Positions 45,111-55,076 are shown, numbered from the stretch's first letter. The stretch: DNA of 64,000 nucleotides from Micromonospora sp. RP3T (GCF_003027925.1 NZ_PYPS01000004.1:62001-126000), one strand, 5' to 3'. Notes: generated by a model not told the origin, from the letters alone. Numbers and translations: made by a program.

Positions 45111-47113
45111 CAGTTGTCCGGGGTGTCGCCGTGGCCGCGCGGGTGCCGCCACCTCTCGTTCGGCTGGTCCTCGCGCGGGGCGCCGAGGATCGTCTCCTCC
45201 GGCTCGTCGGTCTCCTCGAAGCTGGGGCGGCGCACGTCCTCGGGCTCCGGCACGTCCACCGGCCGGGCGCCGGACTGCGGCGCGGGCTGGTACTCGACGG
45301 CCTCCCGGGCGCCGTGCGCGCCCTCGGCGGCCGGTGACTCCGGCGTCCGGGCGACGTGGTGCAGCTCCTCGGCCAGGCTCTGCGGCGGCTTGGTGGTCCG
45401 CTGCGGCAGGTCGCGGCCGAGGTCGGAGACGAGCGGGCCGTACTTGGCGTCGAACGCCGGCCGCTCCGAGCGGATCCGGGGCATCCGGTCGAAGTTGCGC
45501 AGCGGCGGCGGGCAGGTGGTGGCCCATTCCAGCGAGTTGCCGAACCCCCACGGGTCGTCCACGGTGACCATCGCGCCGTACCGCCAGGACTTCCAGACGT
45601 TGTAGACGAAGAACAGCGTGGACGCGCCGAGCACGAACGACCCGACGGTGGAGATCTCGTTGAGCCCGGTGAAGCCGTCGCCGGGCAGGTAGTCGGCGTA
45701 CCGGCGGGGCATGCCCTCGTTGCCGAGCCAGTGCTGCACCAGGAACGTGGCGTGGAAGCCGAGGAACATGGTCCAGAAGTGCATCTTGCCCAGCCTCTCG
45801 TCGAGCAGCCGGCCGGTCATCTTCGGGAACCAGAAGTAGATGCCGCCGAACGCGGCGAACACGATGGTGCCGAAGAGCACGTAGTGGAAGTGCGCCACCA
45901 CGAAGTACGAGTCGGTGACGTGGAAGTCGACCGGCGGGCTGGCCAGCAGCACGCCGGTCAGGCCGCCGAGCAGGAAGGTGACCAGGAAGCCGACGGCGAA
46001 CAGCATCGGCGTCTCGAATGTGAGCTGTCCCTTCCACATGGTGCCGATCCAGTTGAAGAACTTCACCCCGGTCGGCACCGCGATCAGGTAGCTCAGGATG
46101 CTGAAGAACGGCAGCAGCACCTGGCCGGTCGCGAACATGTGGTGTGCCCAGACCGCCATCGACAGCACCGTGATGGCGAGCGTGGCGAGGACCAGCCCGG
46201 TGTAGCCGAAGATCGGCTTGCGGGAGAAGACCGGGATGATCTCGGTGATGATGCCGAAGAACGGCAGCGCGATGATGTAGACCTCGGGATGCCCGAAGAA
46301 CCAGAACAGGTGCTGCCACAGCATCGGCCCGCCGGTGGTCGGATCGTAGACGTGCGAGTGCAGGATCCGGTCCGAGGCGAGTGCGAACAGCGCGGCCGCC
46401 AGCAGCGGGAACACGAAGATCACCAGCACGCTGGTGAGCAGCAGGTTCCAGGTGAAGATCGGCATCCGGAACATGGTCATGCCGGGCGCGCGCAGGGTCA
46501 GGATCGTGGTGATCATGTTGACCGCGCCGAGGATCGTGCCCAGACCGGAGACGGCCAGCCCGACCACCCACATGTTCGCGCCGACCCCGGGCGAGTGCTG
46601 CGCGGTGCTCAGCGGCGTGTACGCGGTCCAGCCGAAGTCCGCCGAGCCCTGCGGCGTGAAGAACCCGCCCACCGTGATGGCCGCGCCGAAGAAGTACAGC
46701 CAGTAGGCGAACGCGTTGAGCCGGGGGAACGCCACGTCCGGCGCGCCGATCTGCAACGGCACCAGGTAGTTGCCGAACCCGAACACCATCGGCGTCGCGA
46801 ACAGCAGCAGCATGATCGTGCCGTGCATGGTGAACATCTGGTTGTACTGCTCGGGGGAGAGCAGTTGCATCCCCGGCCGGGCCAGCTCGGCGCGGATCAG
46901 CATCGCCATGAAGCCGCCGATGATGAAGTACGCGAACGAGGTGCCCAGGTAGAGCAGGCCGATCAACTTGGCGTCGGTGGAGCGCAGCAACCGCCACAGC
47001 GAGTTGCCCTTCACCGCCTCCCGGACCGGGCCGGGGTATCCGCCGAACCGGGCCGGCGCGAGGATCGCCGGCCCCCGGTCGTGTGCCGGATCCGTGACTA
47101 CTCGCTTGGGCAT
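45110..47113 (-). CDS. ctaD: Cytochrome c oxidase subunit I
   Basis: The 667-residue haem-copper oxidase has twelve membrane helices and all ligands: haem a His in [10 protein letters not shown], CuB His and crosslinked Tyr in [11 protein letters not shown], CuB His pair in [11 protein letters not shown], and haem a3/haem a His in [11 protein letters not shown]. It reduces O2 to water at the end of respiration. The C-terminal 90 residues after about 575 are an acidic, Pro-rich extension ([22 protein letters not shown] is its core) beyond the usual length. No ctaC, ctaE or ctaF neighbours are present, as is common for ctaD in actinomycetes. Confidence 0.97.
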   Translation of the reverse strand: MPKRVVTDPAHDRGPAILAPARFGGYPGPVREAVKGNSLWRLLRSTDAKLIGLLYLGTSFAYFIIGGFMAMLIRAELARPGMQLLSPEQYNQMFTMHGTIMLLLFATPMVFGFGNYLVPLQIGAPDVAFPRLNAFAYWLYFFGAAITVGGFFTPQGSADFGWTAYTPLSTAQHSPGVGANMWVVGLAVSGLGTILGAVNMITTILTLRAPGMTMFRMPIFTWNLLLTSVLVIFVFPLLAAALFALASDRILHSHVYDPTTGGPMLWQHLFWFFGHPEVYIIALPFFGIITEIIPVFSRKPIFGYTGLVLATLAITVLSMAVWAHHMFATGQVLLPFFSILSYLIAVPTGVKFFNWIGTMWKGQLTFETPMLFAVGFLVTFLLGGLTGVLLASPPVDFHVTDSYFVVAHFHYVLFGTIVFAAFGGIYFWFPKMTGRLLDERLGKMHFWTMFLGFHATFLVQHWLGNEGMPRRYADYLPGDGFTGLNEISTVGSFVLGASTLFFVYNVWKSWRYGAMVTVDDPWGFGNSLEWATTCPPPLRNFDRMPRIRSERPAFDAKYGPLVSDLGRDLPQRTTKPPQSLAEELHHVARTPESPAAEGAHGAREAVEYQPAPQSGARPVDVPEPEDVRRPSFEETDEPEETILGAPREDQPNERWRHPRGHGDTPDN

Positions 47114-47201
47114 GGCATCTCACCCCAGGTGACGACAGACAGGACGGGCGCGCGTACCCGTCCCCGCTACCCATGAAACCAGGCGAGAGCGGAGAATTCG
47201 G

Positions 47202-47933
47202 TCAGTTCGCCGGGAGCATGGCCCAGACGACCTTGCCGGCGCCCACCGGCGTGCTGCCCCAGCGCTGGGTCAGCTCCCGCACCAGCATCAGTCCCCGGCC
47301 GCCCTCCTCGCGGGGGTCACGGCCGGTCGCCGCGTACGCCTCGGCGGGGCTGCCGTCCATCACCGCCACCCGCAGATACGGTCGGCGCAGCGTCAGCGTG
47401 ACGTGCATCGGCGTGCCGGCGTGCCGGACCACGTTGCCGACCAGCTCGCTGAGCACCAGCGAGGCCGGGCCGGCCAGCTCCGGCACGTTCCACCGGCCGC
47501 ACGCCTCGGTGACCAGCTCCCGGGCCCGCCGGCAGGCCCCGGCGACCGGCTCCAGGCGGGCCCGCAGCCGGGGCGCGGCAGCGGTGCCGGCCAGCGCCGT
47601 CGCCTCCGCGCAGTCCCGGCGCACCGGCACCACCCGGCAGGCGGTGGTCTCGTTCAGCCAGGCGGCGGTCTCCCGGGGCGGGGCGGAGAGCACCATCGGC
47701 ACCGCCGGCCAGTCGGCCGCCCGCCGGGCCGCCGCCGCGAACACGGACAGCGCCAGCGGGTCGGTGACGTCGATCTCCTCCAGGTCGACCACGAGCGCGT
47801 CCGGTTGCGCGGCGAGGCAGCGGTCCAGCACCTCGTGCACCACACGCATCGTGGCCAGGTCGAGCAGCCCGGCCAGCCGTACGACGGTGACCGGGGACTC
47901 GTCGCGGACCTCGCACCTGATCCGGGTCGACAT
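47202..47933 (-). CDS. STAS domain fused to RsbW-like ATPase (anti-sigma kinase)
   Basis: The 243-residue protein joins an N-terminal STAS domain (about 8-100) to a C-terminal GHKL ATPase domain (about 120-240: N box LVLSELVGNVVRHAG, VAVMDGSPAEAY, GRGLMLVRELTQRWG). In the STAS loop the D-S-x-G motif is D58-P59-L-A, so Ser is replaced by Pro. The fusion joins antagonist-like and kinase-like parts in one chain. ATG 47933 follows GAGGGCCCG. It lies upstream of ctaD on the same strand and near the sigma-STAS gene. Confidence 0.86.
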   Translation of the reverse strand: MSTRIRCEVRDESPVTVVRLAGLLDLATMRVVHEVLDRCLAAQPDALVVDLEEIDVTDPLALSVFAAAARRAADWPAVPMVLSAPPRETAAWLNETTACRVVPVRRDCAEATALAGTAAAPRLRARLEPVAGACRRARELVTEACGRWNVPELAGPASLVLSELVGNVVRHAGTPMHVTLTLRRPYLRVAVMDGSPAEAYAATGRDPREEGGRGLMLVRELTQRWGSTPVGAGKVVWAMLPAN

Positions 47934-48127
47934 CGGGCCCTCGTTTCCAACTCGTCGGGAGGCTACCGACGTACCCGCCGTTCGAACCACCGAAACCGGC
48001 CATCCGGCGCGTCCCGTCGCAGGTCACGCTGGCGGCGCCACGCGGCCCGCACGGAGCGCGCCGGATCGGCCCGTCGACCCGGAGCCGACCTGCGGCCCTC
48101 CCGCTTCGGAGGTCGACGGGGCGCGGG

Positions 48128-48592
48128 TCAGCGGTGGTGGTCGCGGCGGGCGGCGAGCAGACCCAGCGCCAGCATGGCGAGGCCCAGCAGCAGGTGCAGC
48201 CAGGTGTCGGCGCGGTTGACCGCCAGGACGTTCGCCTCGGTACGTCGGTCGACGGCCAGGCCGTACAGCCAGAGCACCAGGTACACCGCGCCGCCGCCGA
48301 CCAGGAACGCCCGGGCACGGGTCACGGTGCGGGCCAGCAGCAGGCCGGCGACGCCGAGCGCGAGGTGGACGACGTTGTGCAGCACCGAGACCTGGAACAG
48401 GCCGAGCAGGCGGGCGCCGGACGCCGGCCCGGCGAACCGCAGGTCGGCGAAGGAACTGGTGATCCCCGGCACGAAGCCCAGCACGCCGAGCAGCAACAGG
48501 AGCACCGCGAAACCGGAGGCGGCCCGGCGTACCGGCGCCCGGCCGTCGGCCGGGTTGCGCCGCGCCCGGGAGTGCGCCATCGAGTTCGTCAC
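48128..48592 (-). CDS. DUF4383-family membrane protein
   Basis: The 154-residue protein has four membrane helices (FAVLLLLLGVLGFVPGITS, LHNVVHLALGVAGLLLA, AFLVGGGAVYLVLWLYG, TWLHLLLGLAMLALGLL) with the DUF4383 pattern of G-F-x-P-G-I-T and H-N-x-V-H-L. Function is unknown. GTG 48592 is chosen because GAGGAGG lies five bases upstream; ATG 48580 is also in frame. Confidence 0.88.
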   Translation of the reverse strand: MTNSMAHSRARRNPADGRAPVRRAASGFAVLLLLLGVLGFVPGITSSFADLRFAGPASGARLLGLFQVSVLHNVVHLALGVAGLLLARTVTRARAFLVGGGAVYLVLWLYGLAVDRRTEANVLAVNRADTWLHLLLGLAMLALGLLAARRDHHR

Positions 48593-48699
48593 GCCGGCCT
48601 CCTCGCCACCGCGGGGAAGCCGACGGTTTCCCCGACCCACCGGCGGCAAACGCCGGCCCGGCCGCGGGAGAGGCGGCCGGGCCGGCGGTGTGCCGTTGA

Positions 48700-49854
48700 T
48701 CAGGCCGGCTGCAACGGGCGTGCGGCGCCCCGGCGGACCCGGTCGTAGAGCGCGACGTAACGCTCGGCCATCCGGGCCGGGGTGAACCGGTCGGCCGCCT
48801 CGCGCCGGCACTCGTCGGCGTCCAGCCGGCCGGCGGCGAGCACCAGGTCGCCCAGCTCGTCCTCGTCGGCGGTGAGCAGGCCGGTGCGGCCGTGCTCGAT
48901 CAGTTCCGGCAGGCAGCCCCGGGCGGTGGCCACCACCGGCGTGCCCAGCGACAGGGACTCGACCACCGCCGTGCCGCCCGGCTCCTCCCAGCGCAGCGGG
49001 AACAACGACGCACGCGCGGAGGCGACCAGGTCGTCGCGCTCCTGCCCGGCCACCGTGCCGACCCAGCGCACCCGGTCGCCGTCGACGTACGGGGCGACGT
49101 GGTCGTGGAAGAACCGCACGTCCGGGTTCTGCCGCGCCTCGTCGCCGGCCGCGGCCAGGTCCTCCGGGCGGTGGTACGGCCCGACCGGGCCGGCCAGCAC
49201 CAGCCGGAAGCCGGCTTCCCGGGCCAGCCGGGCGCCCAGGTCCTGCCCCTTCCCCGGGTTGATCCGGCCGAGGATCACCACGTGGTCGCCCTTGGGCGTC
49301 GCCGGACGGCGGTCCGCGTCGACCGCCAGCGGGGTGGACAGGTGCACGTGACCGACCGAGTGCTCCCGCAGCGCGCGGGGGGCGCGGGCGAGCTGCGAGG
49401 CCGACACCCCGTTGACCCGCACCCGGTCGCCGCCGTCGAGGTTGCCGTACAGCTCCGGATGCTTGGCCAGGTCCCAGTGCAGGGTGTGCAGCACCGGCGG
49501 CGCGTCCGGGCCCATCGCGGCCAGCGTGGCCAGCCCGACCGCCTCCACGTGGTCGTGCACCAGGTCGATGTCGTCGCGGGCGTGCACCGCCCGCACCACG
49601 TGCGCCAGGTGCGCCTGGGACACGCCGCAGACCTGGTTGTACGGCCGCTGCAACGCGTGGAACTGCCCGTCCGGGAAGACCGCGATCTTCTCGTCGACCG
49701 GCAGCGTGCTGCTCTCCACCGAGGCGAGCACCACCCGGACGCCGAGGCGGCGCAGCTCCGGCACCAGCGTGGCCACCACGTTCTCGATCCCGCCGTACCC
49801 GGGCGGTGGCACGGACAGCCACGGGCCGGCGTTCATCAGCACGGTGAGCGTCAT
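48700..49854 (-). CDS. GT4 glycosyltransferase
   Basis: The 384-residue GT-B enzyme has PPPGYGGIENVVATLVPEL at the acceptor side, VILGRINPGKGQDLGARLA for the donor domain and the E-x7-E motif in EEPGGTAVVESLSLG. The donor is probably a nucleotide sugar; the acceptor is unknown. It is 28 bases downstream of the GpgS-like gene on the same strand, so the two likely form an operon. This type is often annotated as a glycosyltransferase family 4 protein near GpgS in actinomycetes. Confidence 0.9.
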   Translation of the reverse strand: MTLTVLMNAGPWLSVPPPGYGGIENVVATLVPELRRLGVRVVLASVESSTLPVDEKIAVFPDGQFHALQRPYNQVCGVSQAHLAHVVRAVHARDDIDLVHDHVEAVGLATLAAMGPDAPPVLHTLHWDLAKHPELYGNLDGGDRVRVNGVSASQLARAPRALREHSVGHVHLSTPLAVDADRRPATPKGDHVVILGRINPGKGQDLGARLAREAGFRLVLAGPVGPYHRPEDLAAAGDEARQNPDVRFFHDHVAPYVDGDRVRWVGTVAGQERDDLVASARASLFPLRWEEPGGTAVVESLSLGTPVVATARGCLPELIEHGRTGLLTADEDELGDLVLAAGRLDADECRREAADRFTPARMAERYVALYDRVRRGAARPLQPA

Positions 49855-49882
49855 GCGCTGCCTCTTCTCTCGGCTGTCGGGT

Positions 49883-50896
49883 TCACGCGGCGACCCGGCG
49901 GCGCGGGACGCGGTGCCGCAACTGGGCCAGCGGCGGGCGTTCCTCGACCGAGACGTCGTTGACCACGATCTCCCGGTCCAGGTTGGGCAGGGCCTCCGAG
50001 CCGCCCCGGCGGAACTGGGTGAGCAGCGGGGTCGGCATCGTCCCGGGCATCGCCCAGCCGCGCCGCTGGAGCCGGGACCACGCGGTCAGCATGATCTGCG
50101 CCGACATCCGGCCCAGCGCGGCGGTGTCCTGGTGCCGGTGCTTGCGCTCGCCCAGGTCGACCTGGGCCAGCGCGTCCAGCCCGACCAGCTCCAGCAGGTC
50201 GATGAGCATGGCCGTCTCGACGCCGTACCCGGTGACGAACGGCACCCGCTCCAGCACGGTGCGGCGGCCCGCGTACTCGCCGGCCAACGGCTGCACGAAG
50301 CCGGCCAGCTCCGGCCAGAACAGGTTGAGCAGCGGCCGGGCCATCAGCTCCGTCACCCGGCCGCCGCCGTCGGGCTCGACCCCGGTGGCACCGACCAGCG
50401 GCCGGTGGTAGAAGCCCTTGACGAACTCCACGCTCGGGTCGGTGAGCAGCGGCCCGAGCAGCCCGGTGACGAAGTGCGGCCGGAACTCGCGCAGGTCGGC
50501 GTCGACGAACGCGACCACGTCCCCCTCGGCCGCGGCCAGTCCGGCCCACAGCGCGTCGCCCTTGCCGGTGAGCCGCGGCAGCCCGCGCGTCATCGCGTCC
50601 TGCCCCACCACCTCGGCGCCGGCCGCGCGGGCCACCTGGGCGGTCCGGTCGGTGGACCGGGAGTCCACCACGATCAGCTCGTCGACGAGCGGCACGCGGT
50701 CCATCAGGTGCTCACGGATGGTCGACACGATCGCGCCGACCGTGGCCTCCTCGTCACGCGCCGGCAGCACCACGCTGACCCGGCTGGTTCCCTTGGCCCG
50801 CACCAGCCGGTCGGCCGGCCAGTCGTCGGCCGCACTGGTGCGGTACGTGGCCCACGCCTCCACCACAGGTGAGACGATCGAATCTGATTCCCGCAC
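49883..50896 (-). CDS. gpgS: Glucosyl-3-phosphoglycerate synthase
   Basis: The 337-residue GT81 enzyme transfers glucose from a nucleotide donor to 3-phosphoglycerate, the first step of glucosylglycerate and methylglucose lipopolysaccharide synthesis. Motifs include VSVVLPARDEEATVG, LIVVDSRSTDRT, GKGDALWAGLAAAEGD, metal-binding FVDADLREF and FVTGYGVETAMLIDL. GTG 50896 follows a GGGGGG stretch; GTG 50902 and ATG 50926 are alternatives. No GpgP phosphatase gene is adjacent. The Rv3032-like GT4 at 20.2 kb could act in the same pathway. Confidence 0.9.
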   Translation of the reverse strand: MRESDSIVSPVVEAWATYRTSAADDWPADRLVRAKGTSRVSVVLPARDEEATVGAIVSTIREHLMDRVPLVDELIVVDSRSTDRTAQVARAAGAEVVGQDAMTRGLPRLTGKGDALWAGLAAAEGDVVAFVDADLREFRPHFVTGLLGPLLTDPSVEFVKGFYHRPLVGATGVEPDGGGRVTELMARPLLNLFWPELAGFVQPLAGEYAGRRTVLERVPFVTGYGVETAMLIDLLELVGLDALAQVDLGERKHRHQDTAALGRMSAQIMLTAWSRLQRRGWAMPGTMPTPLLTQFRRGGSEALPNLDREIVVNDVSVEERPPLAQLRHRVPRRRVAA

Positions 50897-51083
50897 GGGC
50901 ACCCCCCATTGATTGCGGAATCGCAAGTATGTGTTTCCCAGTTCCGGACCCGCGCTAACCGATCCTGCCCAACGCTGTGATCACGGGGATGAACGTCACG
51001 TTGCGCGCGAGGTCGCGTTTGCCGCGTCAGCAGCGGGGGGAGTGCTGTCCGCAGTCTTTCAGTCACGTCGAGAGGGCGGCAGG

Positions 51084-52097
51084 ATGCGGGTGGGACTGGT
51101 CGGGGCCGGTGGGGTGGCGCAACGCCACGCCCGGGTGCTCACGAGCTTCGAGGACGTGGAACTACTCGGCGTGACGGACGTCGCGCCGGCGGCGGCGGAG
51201 GCACTCGCCGGCACGTACGGCGGCCGGGTCTTCGCCGACGTGGCCGAGCTGCTCGCCGCCGGCCCGGACGCGGTGTACGTCTGCGTGCCGCCGTTCGCGC
51301 ACGGCCCGGCCGAGGAGGCGGTGATCGCCGCCGGCGTGCCGATGTTCGTGGAGAAGCCGGTCGCGGTCGACCTGGAGACGGCCGAGCGGGTCGCGGCGCT
51401 GGTGGAGCAGCGCGGGCTGCGCACCGGCGTCGGCCACCACTGGCGCTACCTGCGCGTGGTGGAGGAGGCCCGGCGGCTGCTCGCCGACCGTCCGGTGCGG
51501 ATGGTCAACGGGGCCTGGCTGGACAAGGTGCCGCCGGTGGCCTGGTGGGCGCGGCGGGACCGGTCCGGTGGTCCGGTGGTGGAGCAGGCCGCGCACGTGC
51601 TGGACCTGATCCGGGTGCTGGTCGGCGAGGTCACCGAGGTGACCGCGTACGGCGACGGCACCCCGCCACCGGTCGACGGCGCCGACATCGACTCGGTGAC
51701 CGCGGCCACGCTGCGGTTCGACTCCGGTGCGGTCGGCACGCTCGCCGCGGCCTGCGTGCTCACCTGGAAGCACCGGGCCGGCCTGGAGATCCTCGCCGAC
51801 GGGCTGGCGCTGTCACTGGCCGAGGACGGCCTGACGATCGCCGACGCCGACGGCGAGCGGCACGTACCCGCCGACCCGGACGACGCGCGGGTCGCCGTCG
51901 ACCGGGCGTTCGTCGACGCGGTCCGCGGCGTCGGCGACGACGTCCGCGTCCCGTACGCCGAGGCGCTGCGCACCCAACGGCTGGCGCTCGCGGTGGCCGA
52001 GTCGGCGCGGACCGGCCGGCCGGTGGCGCTGCCGACCGGCCCGGCGGCCCGGCCCGCCGCCGCGGTGGCCGACGCGGGGGTGACAGTCGATGCGTGA
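51084..52097 (+). CDS. Gfo/Idh/MocA-family oxidoreductase
   Basis: The 337-residue protein has the NAD(P) Rossmann motif VGLVGAGGVAQRHA and the conserved EKP motif (MFVEKPVAVDLETAE) followed by the G-H-H-W-R-Y variant of the active-site stretch. Family members oxidise or reduce sugars or cyclitols. ATG 51084 lies close to an AGAGGGCGGCAGG site. The downstream dehydrogenase gene overlaps by eight bases, implying a shared pathway; the divergent gpgS/GT4 pair suggests carbohydrate. Confidence 0.9.
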   Translation: MRVGLVGAGGVAQRHARVLTSFEDVELLGVTDVAPAAAEALAGTYGGRVFADVAELLAAGPDAVYVCVPPFAHGPAEEAVIAAGVPMFVEKPVAVDLETAERVAALVEQRGLRTGVGHHWRYLRVVEEARRLLADRPVRMVNGAWLDKVPPVAWWARRDRSGGPVVEQAAHVLDLIRVLVGEVTEVTAYGDGTPPPVDGADIDSVTAATLRFDSGAVGTLAAACVLTWKHRAGLEILADGLALSLAEDGLTIADADGERHVPADPDDARVAVDRAFVDAVRGVGDDVRVPYAEALRTQRLALAVAESARTGRPVALPTGPAARPAAAVADAGVTVDA

Positions 52098-53178
52098 CCG
52101 GGTGGTGGTGGTCAGCGGCCCGGGCCGGGTCGAGCTGGTCGAGCAGGACGCGCCCGAGCTGCGCGAGGGCACGTTCCGGGTGGAGACGCTCTACAGCGGC
52201 GTCTCCGCCGGCACCGAACTGAGCTACGTCAAGGGCACCAACCCGTACCTGCACGTCACCTGGAACGCCGGTCTCGGCCTGTTCCAGCCGGGCGGGGCGA
52301 GCACCCCGTACCCGGTGACCCGGCTCGGCTACATGCAGGTCGGCCGCGTGGTGGAGAGCCGGACCCCGGCGGTCACGGTGGGCACGGTCGGCGCGATGAC
52401 GTACGGGCACCGCAGCGGCTGGGTGGCCGATCCGGTCGCCGAACGGTTCGTGCCGCTGCCCGACGACCTCGATCCGCTGCTCGGCGTCTACGTGGCGCAC
52501 ATGGGACCGATCTGCGCCAACGGTCTGCTGCACGCCGCCGCCGACCTGTGCGGCGCCGACGTCCGGACGCTGGGCGACGGGGTCCGTGGCCGCCGGGTGG
52601 CGGTGGTCGGCAGCGGCGTGGTCGCGCTGCTCACCGCGCTGTTCGCGCGCCGCCACGGGGCCGCCTCGGTGGTCGTGGTGGACCCCACCCCGGCCCGCCG
52701 GCAGGTGGCCGAGGCGCTCGGCCTGGAGACGCTCGACCCGGAGGCGGACGACCCGGCCATGGTGCTCAAGACCCGGTGGAACCACGCCGCCGGCGACCGC
52801 GGCGCGGACGTGGTCTTCCAGTGCCGCGGCCAGGACTGGGCGTTGCAGCTCGCGCTGCGGCTGCTGCGGCCCCAGGGCACGGTGATCGACCTGGCGTTCT
52901 ACCAGGGCGGCGCGGACGCGGTCCGGCTCGGCGAGGAGTTCCACCACAACGGACTGTCGCTGCGCTGCGCGCAGATCGGCCGGGTGCCGCGCGGGCTGGC
53001 CCCCACCTGGGACCGGGAGCGGCTCTCCGCGGAGACGGTGGAGCTGCTGCGCCAGTACGGCGACCAGATCCGCAAGCATCTCGTCTCCGCGGTGGTGCCG
53101 CTGGACGAGGCGCCGGCGCTGCTCACCGACCTGGCCGAGCGTCGCCGCTCGGAGCTGCAGGTGGTGCTGACCGGCTGA
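52090..53178 (+). CDS. Zinc-type (MDR) alcohol dehydrogenase, BchC-like
   Basis: The 362-residue protein is a medium-chain dehydrogenase with Rossmann motif RVAVVGSGVVALLTALFA. The usual catalytic zinc Cys (GICGTD) is replaced in LYSGVSAGTELSYVKG, and the four-Cys structural zinc lobe is absent; YSGVSAGTE matches the BchC subgroup, which oxidises a hydroxyethyl side chain in bacteriochlorophyll synthesis. No pigment genes are present, so the substrate is something else. It overlaps the Gfo/Idh gene by eight bases. Confidence 0.86.
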   Translation: MRDRVVVVSGPGRVELVEQDAPELREGTFRVETLYSGVSAGTELSYVKGTNPYLHVTWNAGLGLFQPGGASTPYPVTRLGYMQVGRVVESRTPAVTVGTVGAMTYGHRSGWVADPVAERFVPLPDDLDPLLGVYVAHMGPICANGLLHAAADLCGADVRTLGDGVRGRRVAVVGSGVVALLTALFARRHGAASVVVVDPTPARRQVAEALGLETLDPEADDPAMVLKTRWNHAAGDRGADVVFQCRGQDWALQLALRLLRPQGTVIDLAFYQGGADAVRLGEEFHHNGLSLRCAQIGRVPRGLAPTWDRERLSAETVELLRQYGDQIRKHLVSAVVPLDEAPALLTDLAERRRSELQVVLTG

Positions 53179-53220
53179 CCGGGGCCCGACCCCGGTGCGG
53201 TGCCCGGCTACCGTTCGGTC

Positions 53221-54966
53221 ATGACCGCCGACGCCGGCCCGACGCCGGGACTCGCCGCTCTGCTGCCCTACCTGCGCGCCCACCGCGGCACCCTCGTCGT
53301 GGTGGGCGCGTTGTCGCTCACCGGCGCCGCCGCCGCGCTGGCCCAACCGCTGCTCACCCGCACCGTGCTGGACCGGATCACCGCCGACCGCCCGGCCACC
53401 ACGCTGGTGGTGGCGCTGGTGGTGCTGGTGCTGGTCGGCGCGTTGCTCGGCGGGCTCCGCGACTACCTGTTGCAACGCACCGCCGAAGGGCTCGTGCTGG
53501 GCCTCCGGCGGCGGCTCGCCGGCCACCTGCTGCGCCTGCCGATCGCCGAGTACGACCGGCGCCGCACCGGCGACCTGCTGTCCCGGGTGGGCGCCGACAC
53601 CACGTTGCTGCGGGCGGTGGTCACGTCCGGCCTCTTCGAGACCGTCACCGGGGCGGTGATGGTCCTCGGCGCCGGCACCGCCATGCTGCTGCTGGATCCG
53701 CTGCTGTTCGGGGTGACGCTGGCGTCGGTCGCGGTCGGCGTGGGGTTCGCCGTCACGGTCGCCCGCCGGGTGCGCGGGCTGTCCCGCCGCGCCCAGGAAC
53801 GCGTCGGTGAGATGACCTCGGCCGTCGAGCGGGCCATCTCCGCGGCGCGGACCATCCGGGCCAGCCGCGCCGAGGAGCGGGAGACCGGCACGGTGGTGGC
53901 CAGCGCGACCGCGGCGTACGACGCCGGGCAGCGGGTGGCTCGCGCCCAGGCGGTGGTGGGACCGGTCAGCGCGGTCACCGTGCAGGGCGCGTTCCTGCTG
54001 GTGCTGGCCGTGGGCGGGGCGCGGGTGGCGTCCGGGGCGATCAGCGTGGGCGACCTGGTCGCGTTCGTGATGTTCCTGTTCTTCCTGGTGCTGCCGCTGG
54101 GCCAGGCGGTGCACGCGTACACCCAGTTGCAGAGCGGGCTGGGCGCGCTGGCCCGGATCGAGGAGATCCTCACCGTGCCGGGCGAGAGCGCCGGCGACCG
54201 GCCCGGGCGGGTGGACGTGCCGGCCGCCGCCGCGCCGGCCCGGGTGGAGTTCGACCGGGTCGGCTTCGGTTATCCCGGCGGCCCGCCGGTGCTGCACGAG
54301 GTGAGCTTCACGGTGCCGGCCGGCACCCGGACCGCCCTGGTGGGCCCGTCCGGCGCCGGCAAGTCCACAGTGCTGGCGCTCGTCGAGCGCTTCTACGAGG
54401 CGGGCGAGGGCGCGGTCCGCCTGGACGGCGTGGACGTGCGGGAGCTGCCCCGGGACGCGTTGCGCGCCCGGCTCGGCTACGTGGAGCAGGAAGCGCCGGT
54501 GCTCGCCGGCACGCTGCGGGACAACCTGCTGATCTCCACGCCCGGCGCCACCGACGACCGGCTGCGCGCGGTGCTCGACGAGGTCAACCTGGGGCACCTG
54601 GCCGACCGGACCGCTGACGGGCTGGACGTGCAGGTGGGGGAGGGCGGCGTGCTGCTCTCCGGCGGGGAGCGGCAGCGGCTGGCCATCGCCCGGGCGCTGC
54701 TGGCCGGGCCGCCGGTGCTGCTGCTCGACGAACCGACCAGCAACCTCGACGCCCGCAACGAGGCGGCGCTGCGGCGGGCGATCGACGCGGTGGCGGTGCG
54801 CCGCACCCTGCTGATCGTGGCGCACCGGCTCTCCACGGTGGTGGACGCCGACCAGATCGTGGTGCTCGACGGCGGCCGGGTGGTGGCGGTCGGCACCCAC
54901 GACGAGTTGACCACCACCAGCCCGCTCTACCGGGAGCTGGCCACCCACCAACTGCTCGTGGCCTGA
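53221..54966 (+). CDS. ABC exporter half-transporter (permease-ATPase fusion)
   Basis: The 581-residue protein has six membrane helices (about 20-300) and an ATPase domain with Walker A GPSGAGKST, Q loop, signature LSGGERQRLAIARAL, Walker B VLLLDEPTSN and H loop IVAHRLST. It is a type IV exporter half that works as a homodimer or with a partner, substrate unknown. A -10-like TACCGT (53209-53214) lies six bases before ATG 53221, indicating a leaderless transcript. It follows the dehydrogenase gene by 42 bp. Confidence 0.94.
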   Translation: MTADAGPTPGLAALLPYLRAHRGTLVVVGALSLTGAAAALAQPLLTRTVLDRITADRPATTLVVALVVLVLVGALLGGLRDYLLQRTAEGLVLGLRRRLAGHLLRLPIAEYDRRRTGDLLSRVGADTTLLRAVVTSGLFETVTGAVMVLGAGTAMLLLDPLLFGVTLASVAVGVGFAVTVARRVRGLSRRAQERVGEMTSAVERAISAARTIRASRAEERETGTVVASATAAYDAGQRVARAQAVVGPVSAVTVQGAFLLVLAVGGARVASGAISVGDLVAFVMFLFFLVLPLGQAVHAYTQLQSGLGALARIEEILTVPGESAGDRPGRVDVPAAAAPARVEFDRVGFGYPGGPPVLHEVSFTVPAGTRTALVGPSGAGKSTVLALVERFYEAGEGAVRLDGVDVRELPRDALRARLGYVEQEAPVLAGTLRDNLLISTPGATDDRLRAVLDEVNLGHLADRTADGLDVQVGEGGVLLSGGERQRLAIARALLAGPPVLLLDEPTSNLDARNEAALRRAIDAVAVRRTLLIVAHRLSTVVDADQIVVLDGGRVVAVGTHDELTTTSPLYRELATHQLLVA

Positions 54967-55076
54967 TCCGCCCGGGACGGGTCTGAACCGGTCGGGCCGG
55001 TGATTTCCGGACACGGCCCGGCTCCGGCGGTGGGCGGGGGTCACAATCGGCTGTGGTTCGCGTACCGTTGCGGCTC

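Noticed and set aside
51760..55044. A 1094-codon minus-strand open frame
   Set aside because: It is antisense to three genes with clear motifs; long antisense frames are a by-product of very high GC at third positions. The same applies to 9830-12499, 21774-23834 and 55041-57296.
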